Below are positions 28,148-37,973 of a stretch of DNA of 64,000 nucleotides, piece after piece (the stretch's first letter is position 1; every line of letters begins with the position of its first letter). Source of the DNA: Malaciobacter mytili LMG 24559 (GTDB lineage Bacteria > Campylobacterota > Campylobacteria > Campylobacterales > Arcobacteraceae); assembly GCF_003346775.1 (NCBI RefSeq), contig NZ_CP031219.1, positions 1,240,001 to 1,304,000 on the forward strand, read 5' to 3'. The position numbers and the translations under genes were made by a program. The notes beneath the pieces are model-generated. The model saw nothing but the letters and a program-made list of their open reading frames with translations. It searched no databases and was not told where the DNA came from.

Positions 28148-29173
28148 ATGCAAATACTTTTATCTTTTATACTTACTTTAAATATATTATATGCTCAAAA
28201 TCTAATAGAAAAAAATGGAAAATTTTATGAAAATAAGAAACTATATTCTGGGGAAATAAAAAAAGAAAAGTTTTTCTTAAATAGCTTTAGTGAAGAGATA
28301 ACAACATATAAAAATGGAGATATTATTGCAAAAAAAAGATATGTTTATGAGAAAAACCAAGTGGGGTATACTAATAAATATATAAAAGATTTAATCTCTT
28401 CAGAATATATCTGGGATTTTAATAAAAATAGAATTTTATATAAAGGTTATTATTTAGGGAATCTAAGAGAAGAGGGCTTTTTTGATTTTAAATTTAAAAA
28501 AGTAGGTATTTGGAAAAAATACTTTTATGGAGATTTGTTAAAAGAAGAGTTTAATTATGACCTTTATAATGAATATTTTTCAAATAAAGATGATTTTTAT
28601 GTTCCAAAAGAAAAATGGCAAGAGTTTGAAAAAAAATATGAGTATAAAGAAACCTCAGTTTATTATGATGAAAAAGGAACTCTTTTTATTCCTGATAAAA
28701 ATTTTAAATATTCTACTTTTAATGGAACAGTGAAACATTTAGTAAATGAAAAACCTATTTTATCTTATAAATATAAAGATGGTTTTTGTTATGAAAATAT
28801 AGAATACTATTATAATGGAAAAAAGAAAAGTGAGATGATTTTAGAAGAAAAAGAGTTTGGTTTTTTTAAAAAGAAAAAGTGGGTAGGGGTATTAAAAAAC
28901 TACTATTATAATGGGAAGATAAAAGAAGAATTTACAATTACTATAGGAAAAGCATATAGAAGTGAATTGGATGTTTTAAAAAGCTCTTTAAATCCAGCAA
29001 ATACTAAAAGTTTATCTCCGGGAGTTTATGAAACCTTTTCAACTTCTGGACCTTTTAAACAATATTATTCAAATGGACAATTAATGGTTGAAGGAGAAAA
29101 CTATAATAAAAGTAATAATATTGAAGAGTTGATAATATATGATAAAAATGGAAATAGAATATTTTTACAATAA
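28148..29173 (+). CDS. Exported MORN/YwqK-repeat protein
   Basis: 341 residues with a short signal peptide (cleavage about residue 16, LYAQN). It contains scattered MORN-type/YwqK repeats of the form KxYYxNGxxxxE: KNYYYNGKIKEEF, FKQYYSNGQLMVEGENY, and weaker ones such as ENIEYYYNGKKKSE and IWKKYFYGDLLKEEF. YwqK-like proteins are called antitoxins in some annotations but many are just secreted repeat proteins. AGGAAAA before the ATG. Function unknown; it stands alone between promoters. Confidence 0.65.
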   Translation: MQILLSFILTLNILYAQNLIEKNGKFYENKKLYSGEIKKEKFFLNSFSEEITTYKNGDIIAKKRYVYEKNQVGYTNKYIKDLISSEYIWDFNKNRILYKGYYLGNLREEGFFDFKFKKVGIWKKYFYGDLLKEEFNYDLYNEYFSNKDDFYVPKEKWQEFEKKYEYKETSVYYDEKGTLFIPDKNFKYSTFNGTVKHLVNEKPILSYKYKDGFCYENIEYYYNGKKKSEMILEEKEFGFFKKKKWVGVLKNYYYNGKIKEEFTITIGKAYRSELDVLKSSLNPANTKSLSPGVYETFSTSGPFKQYYSNGQLMVEGENYNKSNNIEELIIYDKNGNRIFLQ

Positions 29174-29207
29174 CTTAAATACTTTGCTTAATAAAGAATA
29201 AACTTGT

Positions 29208-29213
29208 TATAAT
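29208..29213 (+). promoter_or_regulatory. -10 box for the phosphatase-like gene
   Basis: TATAAT in CTTGTTATAATTTTTG, 29 nt before the ATG at 29242, which has AAAAAGGA upstream. Confidence 0.5.
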
Positions 29214-29241
29214 TTTTGTATCTACTTAAAAAGGATAAGTT

Positions 29242-29691
29242 ATGGATACTATTTTAAACTATATTAAAATTAATGATAAAATATCTACTTCTGGACAACC
29301 TACACTTGAAGAGTTAAAAATAATTGCAGATAATGATTTTAAAGTAGTAATAAACCTAGCCTTATCAAACTCCTCATTGGCTTTGGAAAATGAAGATAAA
29401 ATTGTAAGTCAATTAGGAATGACATATATTCATATTCCTGTTGATTTTGAAAATCCTGAAATTGATAACTTAAAGATTTTTTTAGCAATTTTAAATAGTT
29501 TTACAAATATAAAAGTTTGGGTTCACTGTGCTAAAAATTATAGAGTAACTGCTTTTATGTATGTTTTTCATAAATACTTTTTAAAAACTCCTTTTGAAAA
29601 TATTAACCTTTCAATGTTTGATATATGGACTCCAAGTAAGAAATGGCAGGAGTTAATGAAAATATCATTGGAAGAGTTGCAAAATAGCTAA
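29242..29691 (+). CDS. Tyrosine-phosphatase-like protein (DUF442/BLH type)
   Basis: 149 residues. The start region ISTSGQPTLEELKIIADNDFK and the P-loop VHCAKNYRVTAF resemble the small phosphatase-like family related to beta-lactamase-hydrolase-like N-domains. The P-loop has Cys and Arg separated by four residues (C-A-K-N-Y-R), as in that family, rather than the five of classical protein tyrosine phosphatases. Substrate unknown. It stands alone with its own -10 box. Confidence 0.65.
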   Translation: MDTILNYIKINDKISTSGQPTLEELKIIADNDFKVVINLALSNSSLALENEDKIVSQLGMTYIHIPVDFENPEIDNLKIFLAILNSFTNIKVWVHCAKNYRVTAFMYVFHKYFLKTPFENINLSMFDIWTPSKKWQELMKISLEELQNS

Positions 29692-29776
29692 CAAAGACAC
29701 TTTTATGAATGTTTTTGATAAAATTATTGGCAATTATAATAAATACACAAAAATATTAAAAATTATGGGATAAATT

Positions 29777-30886
29777 TTGAAAATAGAGACTAAAACAGCA
29801 AGATTTACCAATCCTTTATATTTGGAGAGTGGTCGAATCTTAGAGCCATATGAAATAATATATGAAACATATGGACAATTAAATGAAGATAAATCAAATG
29901 TTATAGTAATCTGTCATGCCTTATCAGGTTCACATCATGCAGCAGGTAGATATGCTGATGAAGCAAAAGCTGGATGGTGGGATAAATTTATTGGAGATGG
30001 AAAAGCTATTGATACTACTAAATATTTTGTAATTTGTACAAATAATATAGGTTCTTGTTTTGGTTCAACAAATCCAATGAGCCCAAACTATCCAAGTAGT
30101 GAGCCATATAGATTTAAATTTCCAGTTTTAACAATTTCTGATATTGTAAAAGCACAAAGAATACTTTTTGATTCATTGGGTATTCATCATGTAAGGGCAG
30201 TAATTGGTGGTTCAATGGGAGGAATGCAAGCTCTTTGTTATTCAATAGAACATCCAAGATTTGCAGATATTGTAATACCAATGGCTACAACAGCATATAC
30301 TAGACCTTGGGCAATTGCCATAAATAAAATAGCAATGGAAGCAATAAGACATGACCCAGCTTTTAAAAATGGACATTATAAGAAAAATGATTTAAGTGCA
30401 AATGGATTACCTGGACTTGCTATTGGAAGAATGGCAGGGCTTATTGCATATTTAAGCCCAAATTTATTTAATAAAAAATTTGGAAGAAACTATTCTCATA
30501 CTGATGGTTTATATGAACTCTTTGGAAGATTTGAAGTGGAGAGATATTTAGAATATAACTCATATAGTTTTCCTAAATTTTTTGATCCACTTTCATACTT
30601 ATATATTTGTAAAACAATGAATATATTTGATGTGGCAAGAAATAAAGATAAGTTAGAAGACTCTTTTTCTAAAATAAAATGTAAGTTGCATCTTATTTCT
30701 TTTTCTGATGATATGTTATTTTTCCCAGAAGAGATGGAAGAAATATATGAAATTATGTGTAAAATAGGAAAAGAAGAACAAGTTACTTATAAAATGATAG
30801 AGAGTGAATCAGGGCATGATTCTTTCTTAGTTGAAGTAGAAAAATTTGAAGATTATGTAAGAGATATATTAGAGGATAAAATATGA
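29777..30886 (+). CDS. metX: Homoserine O-acetyltransferase
   Basis: 369-residue alpha/beta-hydrolase transferring acetyl from acetyl-CoA to homoserine in methionine synthesis. Nucleophile Ser146 is in GGSMGGMQAL; the oxyanion and substrate regions CHALSGSHHAAG and NNIGSCFGSTNP are present; the catalytic His is in SGHDSF near the C-terminus. The start is TTG at 29777, chosen because it gives the standard MetX N-terminus (TKTARFTNPLYLESG) and GGGAT lies upstream. The stop overlaps xseB by 4 nt (ATGA). Confidence 0.94.
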   Translation: MKIETKTARFTNPLYLESGRILEPYEIIYETYGQLNEDKSNVIVICHALSGSHHAAGRYADEAKAGWWDKFIGDGKAIDTTKYFVICTNNIGSCFGSTNPMSPNYPSSEPYRFKFPVLTISDIVKAQRILFDSLGIHHVRAVIGGSMGGMQALCYSIEHPRFADIVIPMATTAYTRPWAIAINKIAMEAIRHDPAFKNGHYKKNDLSANGLPGLAIGRMAGLIAYLSPNLFNKKFGRNYSHTDGLYELFGRFEVERYLEYNSYSFPKFFDPLSYLYICKTMNIFDVARNKDKLEDSFSKIKCKLHLISFSDDMLFFPEEMEEIYEIMCKIGKEEQVTYKMIESESGHDSFLVEVEKFEDYVRDILEDKI

Positions 30887-31083
30887 GTGAAGAAGTACAA
30901 GAAAAATTAGCTTTTGAAGAAAAAATTTTAAAAGCAAAAGAATTATTAGAAAAATTAAATAATCCAGAAATAACTCTTCAAAACTCTATTGAAGTTTATA
31001 AATCTGGAATTAAAGAACTAGAAGAAGCACAAAAACTTCTTGATGAAGCAAAACTTATCTTTACTACAAAAGAGAAAAACTAA
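30883..31083 (+). CDS. xseB: Exodeoxyribonuclease VII small subunit
   Basis: 66-residue helical protein with the XseB pattern FEEKILKAKELLEKLNNPEITLQNSIEVYKSGIKEL. It forms exonuclease VII with XseA, not encoded here. Start ATG overlaps the metX stop in an ATGA junction, implying translational coupling. A hairpin terminator follows. Confidence 0.88.
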   Translation: MSEEVQEKLAFEEKILKAKELLEKLNNPEITLQNSIEVYKSGIKELEEAQKLLDEAKLIFTTKEKN

Positions 31084-31090
31084 TTAATAT

Positions 31091-31118
31091 AGACTTTTCA
31101 AGTATTACTTGAAAGTCT
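31091..31118 (+). terminator. Hairpin terminator after xseB
   Basis: AGACTTTTCAAGT pairs with ACTTGAAAGTCT around ATT with a one-base bulge; T-rich sequence follows (ATTTATCTTTTT). Confidence 0.7.
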
Positions 31119-31251
31119 ATTTATCTTTTTAAACACAACTATAATACTCAAGATTAAATTTGATTAGGGTCATTGAAATTTAATTATATTTTGCTATTAT
31201 TACAATATATAATTAAAAAAATAAACTTTACTTATTTACTAAGGATTTAAA

Positions 31252-31932
31252 ATGAGCGAAATTCATGAGTTTTTTAATAGACAAATAAAACTTTGGGGAG
31301 AAGAGACACAAGATTCACTTCAAAATAAAAAAGTAGCTATCATAGGTAGTGGAGGATTAGGTTGCTCACTAGGTATTGCTCTTGGAGCTTCTGGTATTGG
31401 AGAATTTGCTTTTGTAGATTTTGATGAAGTAGGTGTACATAATATCCATAGACAAATAGGTTTTAAAGTTGGAGATGATGGAAAATATAAAGCTGAGGTT
31501 TTAAAAAAACTAGTTGAAGATAGATGTCCATATACTAAAGTAACAGCTTATACTGAAAGTTTTGATGAATTTGCAAAAAGAGGTTTAAAATTTGACTTAC
31601 TTATAGATGCAACTGATAACTTACCTAGCCGTGCTGCAATAAATGAATATTGTATAAATAATAATCAACCTTGGATTTATGGTACAGTTGAAGAGTTTCA
31701 TGGACAAGTTTGTTTTTTCAATAAAGCTTCTTATGAAGCAGTATTTCAAATAAATGATAGAAAACCAAATGGTATTGCATGTCCTATTGTAATGCATATT
31801 GCTTCTCTTCAAGCAAATTTAGCTATTAGATATTTAACAGGGCTTCCTGTAAAAAAAGATATTTTATACTATTTATCTTTTGATGAAGAGGGTGTTTTAA
31901 ATACAAAAAAATTTAATTTACCAACAGATTAA
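31252..31932 (+). CDS. ThiF/MoeB/HesA-family adenylyltransferase (E1-like)
   Basis: 226 residues. The nucleotide-binding IIGSGGLGCSLGIALGASG, the VDFDEVGVHNIHRQIGF strand with Asn/Arg/Gln, and IDATDNLPSRAAIN are all E1-like, so it should adenylate the C-terminal Gly of a small ubiquitin-like sulfur carrier (ThiS or MoaD type). It lacks the usual C-terminal pair of CxxC zinc motifs: one Cys (IACPIVMHI) is seen. No thi or moa genes adjoin it. TAAGGA precedes the ATG. Carrier partner unknown. Confidence 0.82.
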   Translation: MSEIHEFFNRQIKLWGEETQDSLQNKKVAIIGSGGLGCSLGIALGASGIGEFAFVDFDEVGVHNIHRQIGFKVGDDGKYKAEVLKKLVEDRCPYTKVTAYTESFDEFAKRGLKFDLLIDATDNLPSRAAINEYCINNNQPWIYGTVEEFHGQVCFFNKASYEAVFQINDRKPNGIACPIVMHIASLQANLAIRYLTGLPVKKDILYYLSFDEEGVLNTKKFNLPTD

Positions 31933-31939
31933 GTAAAAA

Positions 31940-31968
31940 ATCAATTTGGAAATCTTCTCCAAATTGAT
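31940..31968 (+). terminator. Hairpin terminator after the ThiF-like gene
   Basis: ATCAATTTGGA pairs perfectly with TCCAAATTGAT around a 7-nt loop, then A/T-rich sequence. Located between the ThiF-like gene and carB. Confidence 0.6.
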
Positions 31969-32064
31969 ATAATAATTTTATAAAACTTCTCAAATAACCA
32001 AGATTTAAGCACTTTTTAGATAGACTTCACAAATTTTAACTACTACACTAATGGGGAACTATAA

Positions 32065-35000
32065 ATGCCAAAGAGAGAAGATATAAAATCTATTTTACTT
32101 ATCGGTTCTGGTCCAATTGTTATTGGTCAAGCATGCGAATTTGACTACTCAGGAACACAAGCTACTAAAACATTAAAAGAGTTAGGATATAGAGTTGTTT
32201 TAATCAATTCAAACCCTGCTACTATTATGACTGACCCTGAATTTGCTGATAAAACATATATTGAACCAATTACAGAAGAGGTTGTTGCAAAAATCATTAA
32301 GCAAGAAAATATTGATGCAATTTTACCTACAATGGGAGGTCAAACGGCATTAAATGTTGCTACTTCTATGTATGAAAAAGGTATGTTAGAAGGTGTTAAG
32401 TTCTTAGGTGCAAATCCAGAAGCTATTAAAAAAGGTGAAGATAGACAACTTTTTAAAGAAGCTATGATTAAAATTGGTATGGATTTACCAAAATCAAGAT
32501 ATGCGTATAATATGGACGATGCACTTATAGCTGCTGAAGAGATAGGTTTTCCTATCATTATTAGAGCTTCATTTACATTAGCTGGTGGAGGTTCTGGAGT
32601 TGCTTATAATATTGATGAATATAAAGAATTAGCAAAAATTGGTCTTGATGCTTCTCCAATTAATGAAATCTTAGTAGAAGAGTCACTACTTGGATGGAAA
32701 GAATATGAAATGGAAGTTATAAGAGATAGTAAAGATAACTGTATCATTGTATGTTCTATTGAAAATTTAGACCCAATGGGAGTACATACAGGAGATTCTG
32801 TTACTATTGCTCCTGCTTTAACTCTTACAGATAAAGAATATCAAGATATGAGAAATGCTTCATTTGCCATCTTAAGAGAGATTGGTGTTGATACAGGAGG
32901 TTCTAATGTACAGTTTTCAATTAATCCTGAAACAGGAAGAATGATTGTTATTGAAATGAACCCAAGAGTTTCAAGATCTTCTGCTTTAGCTTCTAAAGCT
33001 ACTGGTTATCCAATTGCAAAAGTTGCAACACTACTTGCAGTAGGATTTACACTTGATGAAATTACAAATGATATTACAGGAACTGCAGCATCATTTGAAC
33101 CTGTTATTGACTATATAGTTACAAAAATCCCAAGATTTACTTTTGAAAAATTCCCTAAAGCTGACTCTACTCTTACAACAGGAATGAAATCTGTTGGTGA
33201 AGTTATGGCTATTGGTAGAACTTTTAATGAATCTATTCAAAAAGCTTTATGTTCAATGGAAACAGGTTTAGTTGGATTTGATAAAATTGATGCATCATTA
33301 GAAAAAATTAAAAAAGAAATTAGAAGACCAAACTGCGATAGATTAAGATATATTATGCAAGGTATGAGAGAAGGTCTAACAAATGAAGAAATTTTTGAAT
33401 TATCAAAAATTGATCCTTGGTTCTTAAGTAAATTTAGAGAAATTTGTGAATTAGAAAAAACAATTGATGAGTCTATTTTAACTGATGAAATTGCAATGAG
33501 AAATATTAAAGCAAATGGTTTTAGTGATAAAATGATTGCAACTCTTATTGGAAAATCTGAAGATGATGTTTATAATGCTAGAAAAGCACTAGATATTGAT
33601 TTTGAATATAATGAAGTTGATACTTGTGCTGCTGAGTTTAAAGCTTTAACTCCATACCTTTATTCAACAACAAATGTTCATAGATTACCAAAAGTTGAAA
33701 AAACTCAATCTGATGAGAAAAAAGTTTTAATTATTGGTGGTGGTCCAAATAGAATTGGTCAAGGTATTGAGTTTGATTATTGTTGTGTACATGCTTCATT
33801 TGCTTTAAATGAAATGGGTGTTAAAACAATAATGTACAATTGTAACCCAGAAACTGTATCAACAGATTATGATACTTCTGATATTTTATATTTTGAACCA
33901 ATTGACTTTGAACATGTAAGAAGTGTAGTTGAAAAAGAGAATCCAGATGGTGTAATTGTACACTTTGGTGGGCAAACTCCTTTAAAACTTGCAAATGCTT
34001 TAACTAACGCTGGTGCTAAAATTATAGGAACTACAGCTGAAGTTATTGATTTAGCAGAAGATAGAAAAAAATTTGCTACATTTGTAGAAAAAGCAGAATT
34101 ATTACAACCTGAAAATGGTACAGCTGTAAAACTAGAAGAAGCTTTAGAAATTGCTGAAAGAATTGGTTATCCTGTATTGGTAAGACCTTCTTTTGTACTT
34201 GGTGGAAGAGGTATGAGAATTGTTTATTCTTCTGATGAGTTAAAGCAATATATGGATGAGGCAGTTTCTGTTTCAAATGATGCACCTGTATTAATTGATA
34301 AATTCCTAGATAGAGCAACTGAACTTGATGTTGATTGTATTTGTGATGGTAAAGAAGTTTATATTGGTGGAATTATGCAACATATTGAAGAAGCAGGTGT
34401 TCACTCAGGGGATTCTGCTTGTTCTTTACCTCCTGTTTCTATTTCAGATGAATTAATTATTCAATTAGAGCAAAAAACTAAAAAAATGGCTTTAGGTTTA
34501 GGTGTTGTTGGTCTAATGAATGTTCAATATGCTATTCATAAAGGAGAAATTTACTTAATTGAAGTAAATCCAAGAGCTTCTAGAACTGTTCCTTTTGTTT
34601 CTAAAGCTACAGGTATGCCTTTAGCTAAAGTTGCTACAAGAGTAATGTGGGGTGAAACTTTAAGAGAAGCACTAGCTGTATATGATAAAAATATTGTATA
34701 TGAAGATAATGGTGTATTAAAACCAATTCTTAAAAATCATATTGCTGTAAAAGAAGCTGTTTTTCCTTTTAATAAATTAAGTGGTTCAGATATGATTTTA
34801 ACACCTGAAATGAAATCAACAGGTGAAGTAATGGGTATCTCTTCTACTTTTGGAGAATCTTATGCAAAAGCACAAAGTGCTGCTAAAAATGATCTTCCTA
34901 CTTCTGGAAAAGTATTTATTTCATTATGTGATTTAGATAAAGAATATGCTTCTAGAATTGCACAAGGACTTGTAAATGAAGGGTTTAGTATAGTTGCAAC

Positions 35001-35307
35001 AGATGGAACATATAAAGCTATTACTGAATCTGGAATTGAGTGTGAAAAAGTTCTTAAAATTTCTGAAGGAAGACCAAATATTGCTGACTTATTAACAAAT
35101 GGTGATATAGCACTTGCTTTTAATACTAGTGATGGAAAAGAGTCTTCAAAAGATGATGGTAAAAATATTAGAAGGACTGTTTTAAGAATGAATATTCCAT
35201 ATGTAACAACAGCAGCAGGAGCACTTGCTTGTGTTGAAGCTATGAAGGCTTTAAAACAAAAAGATGGTATCTGCGTTAAATCTATTCAGGAATTCTTAAA
35301 CGATTAA
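32065..35307 (+). CDS. carB: Carbamoyl-phosphate synthase large subunit
   Basis: 1080-residue enzyme making carbamoyl phosphate for arginine and pyrimidine synthesis, with ammonia from CarA. Two homologous ATP-grasp halves are visible: first half with [20 protein letters not shown] and [21 protein letters not shown], second half with [20 protein letters not shown] and [18 protein letters not shown], plus the C-terminal allosteric MGS-like domain (from about residue 940). carA is not adjacent. The stop overlaps the next gene by one base. Confidence 0.97.
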   Translation: MPKREDIKSILLIGSGPIVIGQACEFDYSGTQATKTLKELGYRVVLINSNPATIMTDPEFADKTYIEPITEEVVAKIIKQENIDAILPTMGGQTALNVATSMYEKGMLEGVKFLGANPEAIKKGEDRQLFKEAMIKIGMDLPKSRYAYNMDDALIAAEEIGFPIIIRASFTLAGGGSGVAYNIDEYKELAKIGLDASPINEILVEESLLGWKEYEMEVIRDSKDNCIIVCSIENLDPMGVHTGDSVTIAPALTLTDKEYQDMRNASFAILREIGVDTGGSNVQFSINPETGRMIVIEMNPRVSRSSALASKATGYPIAKVATLLAVGFTLDEITNDITGTAASFEPVIDYIVTKIPRFTFEKFPKADSTLTTGMKSVGEVMAIGRTFNESIQKALCSMETGLVGFDKIDASLEKIKKEIRRPNCDRLRYIMQGMREGLTNEEIFELSKIDPWFLSKFREICELEKTIDESILTDEIAMRNIKANGFSDKMIATLIGKSEDDVYNARKALDIDFEYNEVDTCAAEFKALTPYLYSTTNVHRLPKVEKTQSDEKKVLIIGGGPNRIGQGIEFDYCCVHASFALNEMGVKTIMYNCNPETVSTDYDTSDILYFEPIDFEHVRSVVEKENPDGVIVHFGGQTPLKLANALTNAGAKIIGTTAEVIDLAEDRKKFATFVEKAELLQPENGTAVKLEEALEIAERIGYPVLVRPSFVLGGRGMRIVYSSDELKQYMDEAVSVSNDAPVLIDKFLDRATELDVDCICDGKEVYIGGIMQHIEEAGVHSGDSACSLPPVSISDELIIQLEQKTKKMALGLGVVGLMNVQYAIHKGEIYLIEVNPRASRTVPFVSKATGMPLAKVATRVMWGETLREALAVYDKNIVYEDNGVLKPILKNHIAVKEAVFPFNKLSGSDMILTPEMKSTGEVMGISSTFGESYAKAQSAAKNDLPTSGKVFISLCDLDKEYASRIAQGLVNEGFSIVATDGTYKAITESGIECEKVLKISEGRPNIADLLTNGDIALAFNTSDGKESSKDDGKNIRRTVLRMNIPYVTTAAGALACVEAMKALKQKDGICVKSIQEFLND

Positions 35308-35750
35308 TGAACTGTGAACTTGTTTATTTAGTACAAACAGATACAACTGTTGGCTTCTCATCAACTAATGATGAGAAGCTTTCAAACTTAAAAAAAAGAC
35401 CAACAACTCAAAAAATTCTTCAAGTAGTAGATAGTTTCACTACGTTAAAACAATATACAAGAGTTCCTAAAAATCATAAAAAACTTGTAAGAAAAGCTAG
35501 AAAAACAACTTTTATTTATCCTAATACACACTCTTTTAGAATTATAAGTAAAGAGGATAAATTTTATGACTTTGTTAGAAAATTTAAAAATATCTATTCT
35601 ACTTCTGCAAATATCACAACTAAAAGTTTTGATGAAGAGTTTGCAAGAACAAATGCAAATATTATTGTAGAGACAAAAGAAGGCTTTAGTGAAACAGTTT
35701 CTTCTTCTATTTATCTTTTAAAGAAAAAGAAATTAAAGAAAATTAGATAA
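35307..35750 (+). CDS. Short Sua5/YciO/YrdC-family protein
   Basis: 147 residues. Family hallmarks are a TDTTVGF stretch (TDTxxG), LKKRPTTQKI (KRP), SFRII and YSTSANITT (SANxTG-like). It is shorter than TsaC/Sua5 proteins (usually 190 residues or more) and some catalytic-pocket motifs, such as PGP, are missing. Campylobacterota commonly have this short form. Whether it supports t6A synthesis is uncertain. It overlaps carB by one base, hence translational coupling. Confidence 0.7.
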   Translation: MNCELVYLVQTDTTVGFSSTNDEKLSNLKKRPTTQKILQVVDSFTTLKQYTRVPKNHKKLVRKARKTTFIYPNTHSFRIISKEDKFYDFVRKFKNIYSTSANITTKSFDEEFARTNANIIVETKEGFSETVSSSIYLLKKKKLKKIR

Positions 35751-35798
35751 ATATTTAAAAAAGAAAAGAATTTAAGCAAAATACAAAATAATCTAAAC

Positions 35799-35804
35799 TA
35801 TAAT
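35799..35804 (+). promoter_or_regulatory. -10 box for tRNA-Glu
   Basis: TATAAT 15 nt before the mature tRNA 5' end (35819), so a short 5' leader would be removed by RNase P. Confidence 0.5.
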
Positions 35805-35818
35805 TTCTCCCTTAATAT

Positions 35819-35894
35819 GACCCTATCGTCTAGTGGCCAAGGACCTCAGGATTTCCTCCTGATGACGCTGGTTCAAATCCAGCTGGGGTCGCCA
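35819..35894 (+). tRNA. tRNA-Glu (anticodon TTC)
   Basis: Cloverleaf: acceptor GACCCTA pairs with TGGGGTC, the D arm contains GTCTAGTGGCCAAGGAC, and the anticodon stem TCAGG/CCTGA encloses ATTTCCT, with anticodon TTC. The T arm is CTGG-TTCAAAT-CCAG. The discriminator G is at 35891 and CCA is encoded at 35892-35894. No integrase or repeat was seen beside it. Confidence 0.93.
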
Positions 35895-36181
35895 TCTTAT
35901 AAATACCATAAATTGCTGCTTTTAAATAAGTATTAATATTTTAATTGATTTTTTATCCTATACTTAAAAATTACTTTCTAATAAACACAACCTACTGGAA
36001 ATACTTTATTGTTTAGAGTATATCTCTAACTTTAAAATCCCAAATTATATTTGTAATAATATAGACATAAATTTTACTCTTTATTTAAAAGTAGAATTAA
36101 CAATAAAGCTAAATTTAGTTATTTTTTTAAATTGTGACGCAAATTATGACAAGTATATTACATAATAAATAAGAATTTCAA
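35895..36181. other. Intergenic region downstream of tRNA-Glu
   Basis: About 287 bases, very A+T-rich, with no gene or clear hairpin terminator. Nothing recognisable as an integration relic or direct repeat of the tRNA 3' end was seen by eye. Confidence 0.4.
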
Positions 36182-36742
36182 TTGAAAGAATTAGTAATGT
36201 TAAATAAAACTAGAAAAAATCTAAAAACTTATTTTTTTTCATTTTTCTTATTATTTATTATAGTTTCAATACTTTTATTTTTAAATCATAAAATACAACT
36301 AATTACTTTTGTATGTGGAATAATTATATTTTTATGTTTTTCTGCTTTATTTTGGTATTTTTTAAAAAAAGATAGACTTAATAAATTTTTAATTAAATTA
36401 AAAAAATCAAATACTAGAATAATAGAAAAAAGTTTATGTCTTATTGAAATATCATTATTTAAAAATGATAATTTTTTAATTAAAGTTATGTATGTATATT
36501 TAGTATTTCTATTAGGAATTATTATATTTTTTATTATTATAGAAGATAAAAAGCTAAATACAGAAACTTTTCTAATAAGTTTAGCCAAAATTTTAAATGA
36601 TAATTTTTTTAATATTGTTGGATATATTACAGTATTAGGAATAATATGTATTTTAATAGTATTTTTTAATGCAAAATTATTATCAGAATATAGAAATAAA
36701 ATTGAAAATATATTAAATGAAGAATATGAAAAAGATAAATAA
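36182..36742 (+). CDS. Small orphan membrane protein, function unknown
   Basis: Up to 186 residues. Membrane segments are predicted at about 18-33, 40-60, 99-117 and 139-160, with a basic first loop and charged C-terminal helix. A TTG at 36182 and an ATG at 36197 are possible starts; neither has a good Shine-Dalgarno. The codon use is very A+T-rich, even compared with neighbours. It is flanked by tRNA-Glu and the EAL gene. No family recognised; it may be a lineage-specific gene. Confidence 0.45.
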   Translation: MKELVMLNKTRKNLKTYFFSFFLLFIIVSILLFLNHKIQLITFVCGIIIFLCFSALFWYFLKKDRLNKFLIKLKKSNTRIIEKSLCLIEISLFKNDNFLIKVMYVYLVFLLGIIIFFIIIEDKKLNTETFLISLAKILNDNFFNIVGYITVLGIICILIVFFNAKLLSEYRNKIENILNEEYEKDK

Positions 36743-36818
36743 AATATAAAGTCTTAAAATTTTTACAAATAAGTTATTAATTTGTAGCAATTAACTAAGA
36801 CTTATATTAGCTTATTTT

Positions 36819-37877
36819 TTATATCTTTCTTATTGGTTCAGAAGAAGGTTTTGCAAAATAGTAACCTTGTGCAAGATCCACACCAATTTCTTTTATAGTT
36901 TCAAATTCTTCTTTTGTTTCTATTCCTTCTGCTAAAACTGTGATATTATGTTCTTTTGAAAGATTAAATAGTGCTCTATAGACAGACTGTTTTAAATGAT
37001 TTGTATTAATACTATTTATAATATTTCTATCTATTTTTATAATATCTGGTTTAAGTTCTATAAGCATATTTAAACTAGAATAACCTTCCCCCACATCATC
37101 AAGGGCTATTTTAAAGTTTTGTAATCTATAATATTCTAATATATTTTTTAAATGCCTTTGATCTTTTACTAATTCTGTTTCTACCACTTCAAAAACAATT
37201 TGAGAAGGGTCAAATTCTAATTGTTTTGCCCATTTCTCAGTTGATTTCAAACAAAATTCAGGGTCATAAATCGAAGTTGGTATAAAATTTATAAAAACTT
37301 TTTGATGGATTTTTTTTGTTGCGGCAGTTTTTAAAGCAGTCTCTCTACAAAGTCTATCTAATTTAAAGTTATAATCATTTCTTTTTGATTTTTCAAATAA
37401 AATGTCAGGATACATTAAACTTCCATCTTCTTTTACCCCTCTAGATAAAGTTTCATAACCATAGATTTGATTGTTTTTTACATCAATAATTGGTTGAAAA
37501 TGAGCAGTAAGTGATTCATTATTAACAATATCAAAAAAATCTTGGTCATCAAAAATATTAATAAACCTTTGTAAAGGTTTAGCTTTTAAAATAGATTGAA
37601 TAGTAAAAGATTTTTCATTATCTGAAATAAAGATTTTTATTGTATTTCTTTCAAGTTCATTAAAATGATTTTTAAACTTTTCTAAGTTTTTATGAAAAAA
37701 TTTATAAACATCTTTGGTTTTTATTATAAGTAAGCCATTTGAATTTTCACAATCTATTGATAAATTATTAAAAAATAGTTCAAGTTTTTTTACTAATTCT
37801 TCTATTTCACTTACGAAAAATAAAACACCAAAACTATTTTTTAAAATAAATTTTTCATTACATTTAGAACAAGACAT
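36819..37877 (-). CDS. EAL-domain cyclic di-GMP phosphodiesterase
   Basis: 352 residues. Residues ~125-345 form an EAL domain in which the motif is ETL (residues 142-144, YGYETLSRG). The other catalytic and metal residues appear present: FINFIP, FEVVETE, ALDDVGEGYSSL, DIIKIDR, LAEGIET and LAQGYYFAKP. It probably hydrolyses cyclic di-GMP. The N-terminal ~110 residues begin MSCSKCNEKF (a CxxC pair) and have no clear sensor domain; BLUF- or PAS-type features are not seen. Standalone gene. Confidence 0.82.
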   Translation of the reverse strand: MSCSKCNEKFILKNSFGVLFFVSEIEELVKKLELFFNNLSIDCENSNGLLIIKTKDVYKFFHKNLEKFKNHFNELERNTIKIFISDNEKSFTIQSILKAKPLQRFINIFDDQDFFDIVNNESLTAHFQPIIDVKNNQIYGYETLSRGVKEDGSLMYPDILFEKSKRNDYNFKLDRLCRETALKTAATKKIHQKVFINFIPTSIYDPEFCLKSTEKWAKQLEFDPSQIVFEVVETELVKDQRHLKNILEYYRLQNFKIALDDVGEGYSSLNMLIELKPDIIKIDRNIINSINTNHLKQSVYRALFNLSKEHNITVLAEGIETKEEFETIKEIGVDLAQGYYFAKPSSEPIRKI

Positions 37878-37973
37878 CTAATTTCCTTTATTTTTTATAA
37901 GTTTATCAAATAAGAAAAAAATTAGTAGTTCTATAATGTCAAATAAAACTATTTTAAGTAAAGTTAATAAAAT

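Noticed and set aside
36286-36588. Minus-strand ORF inside the orphan membrane gene
   Set aside because: No Shine-Dalgarno and low-complexity product; the plus-strand frame is longer with ordered membrane segments, though it is itself only moderately supported.
36743-36818. Inverted repeat AAGTCTTA...TAAGACTTAT after the orphan membrane gene as a terminator
   Set aside because: The arms are short and separated by a long spacer, so a stable hairpin is doubtful.
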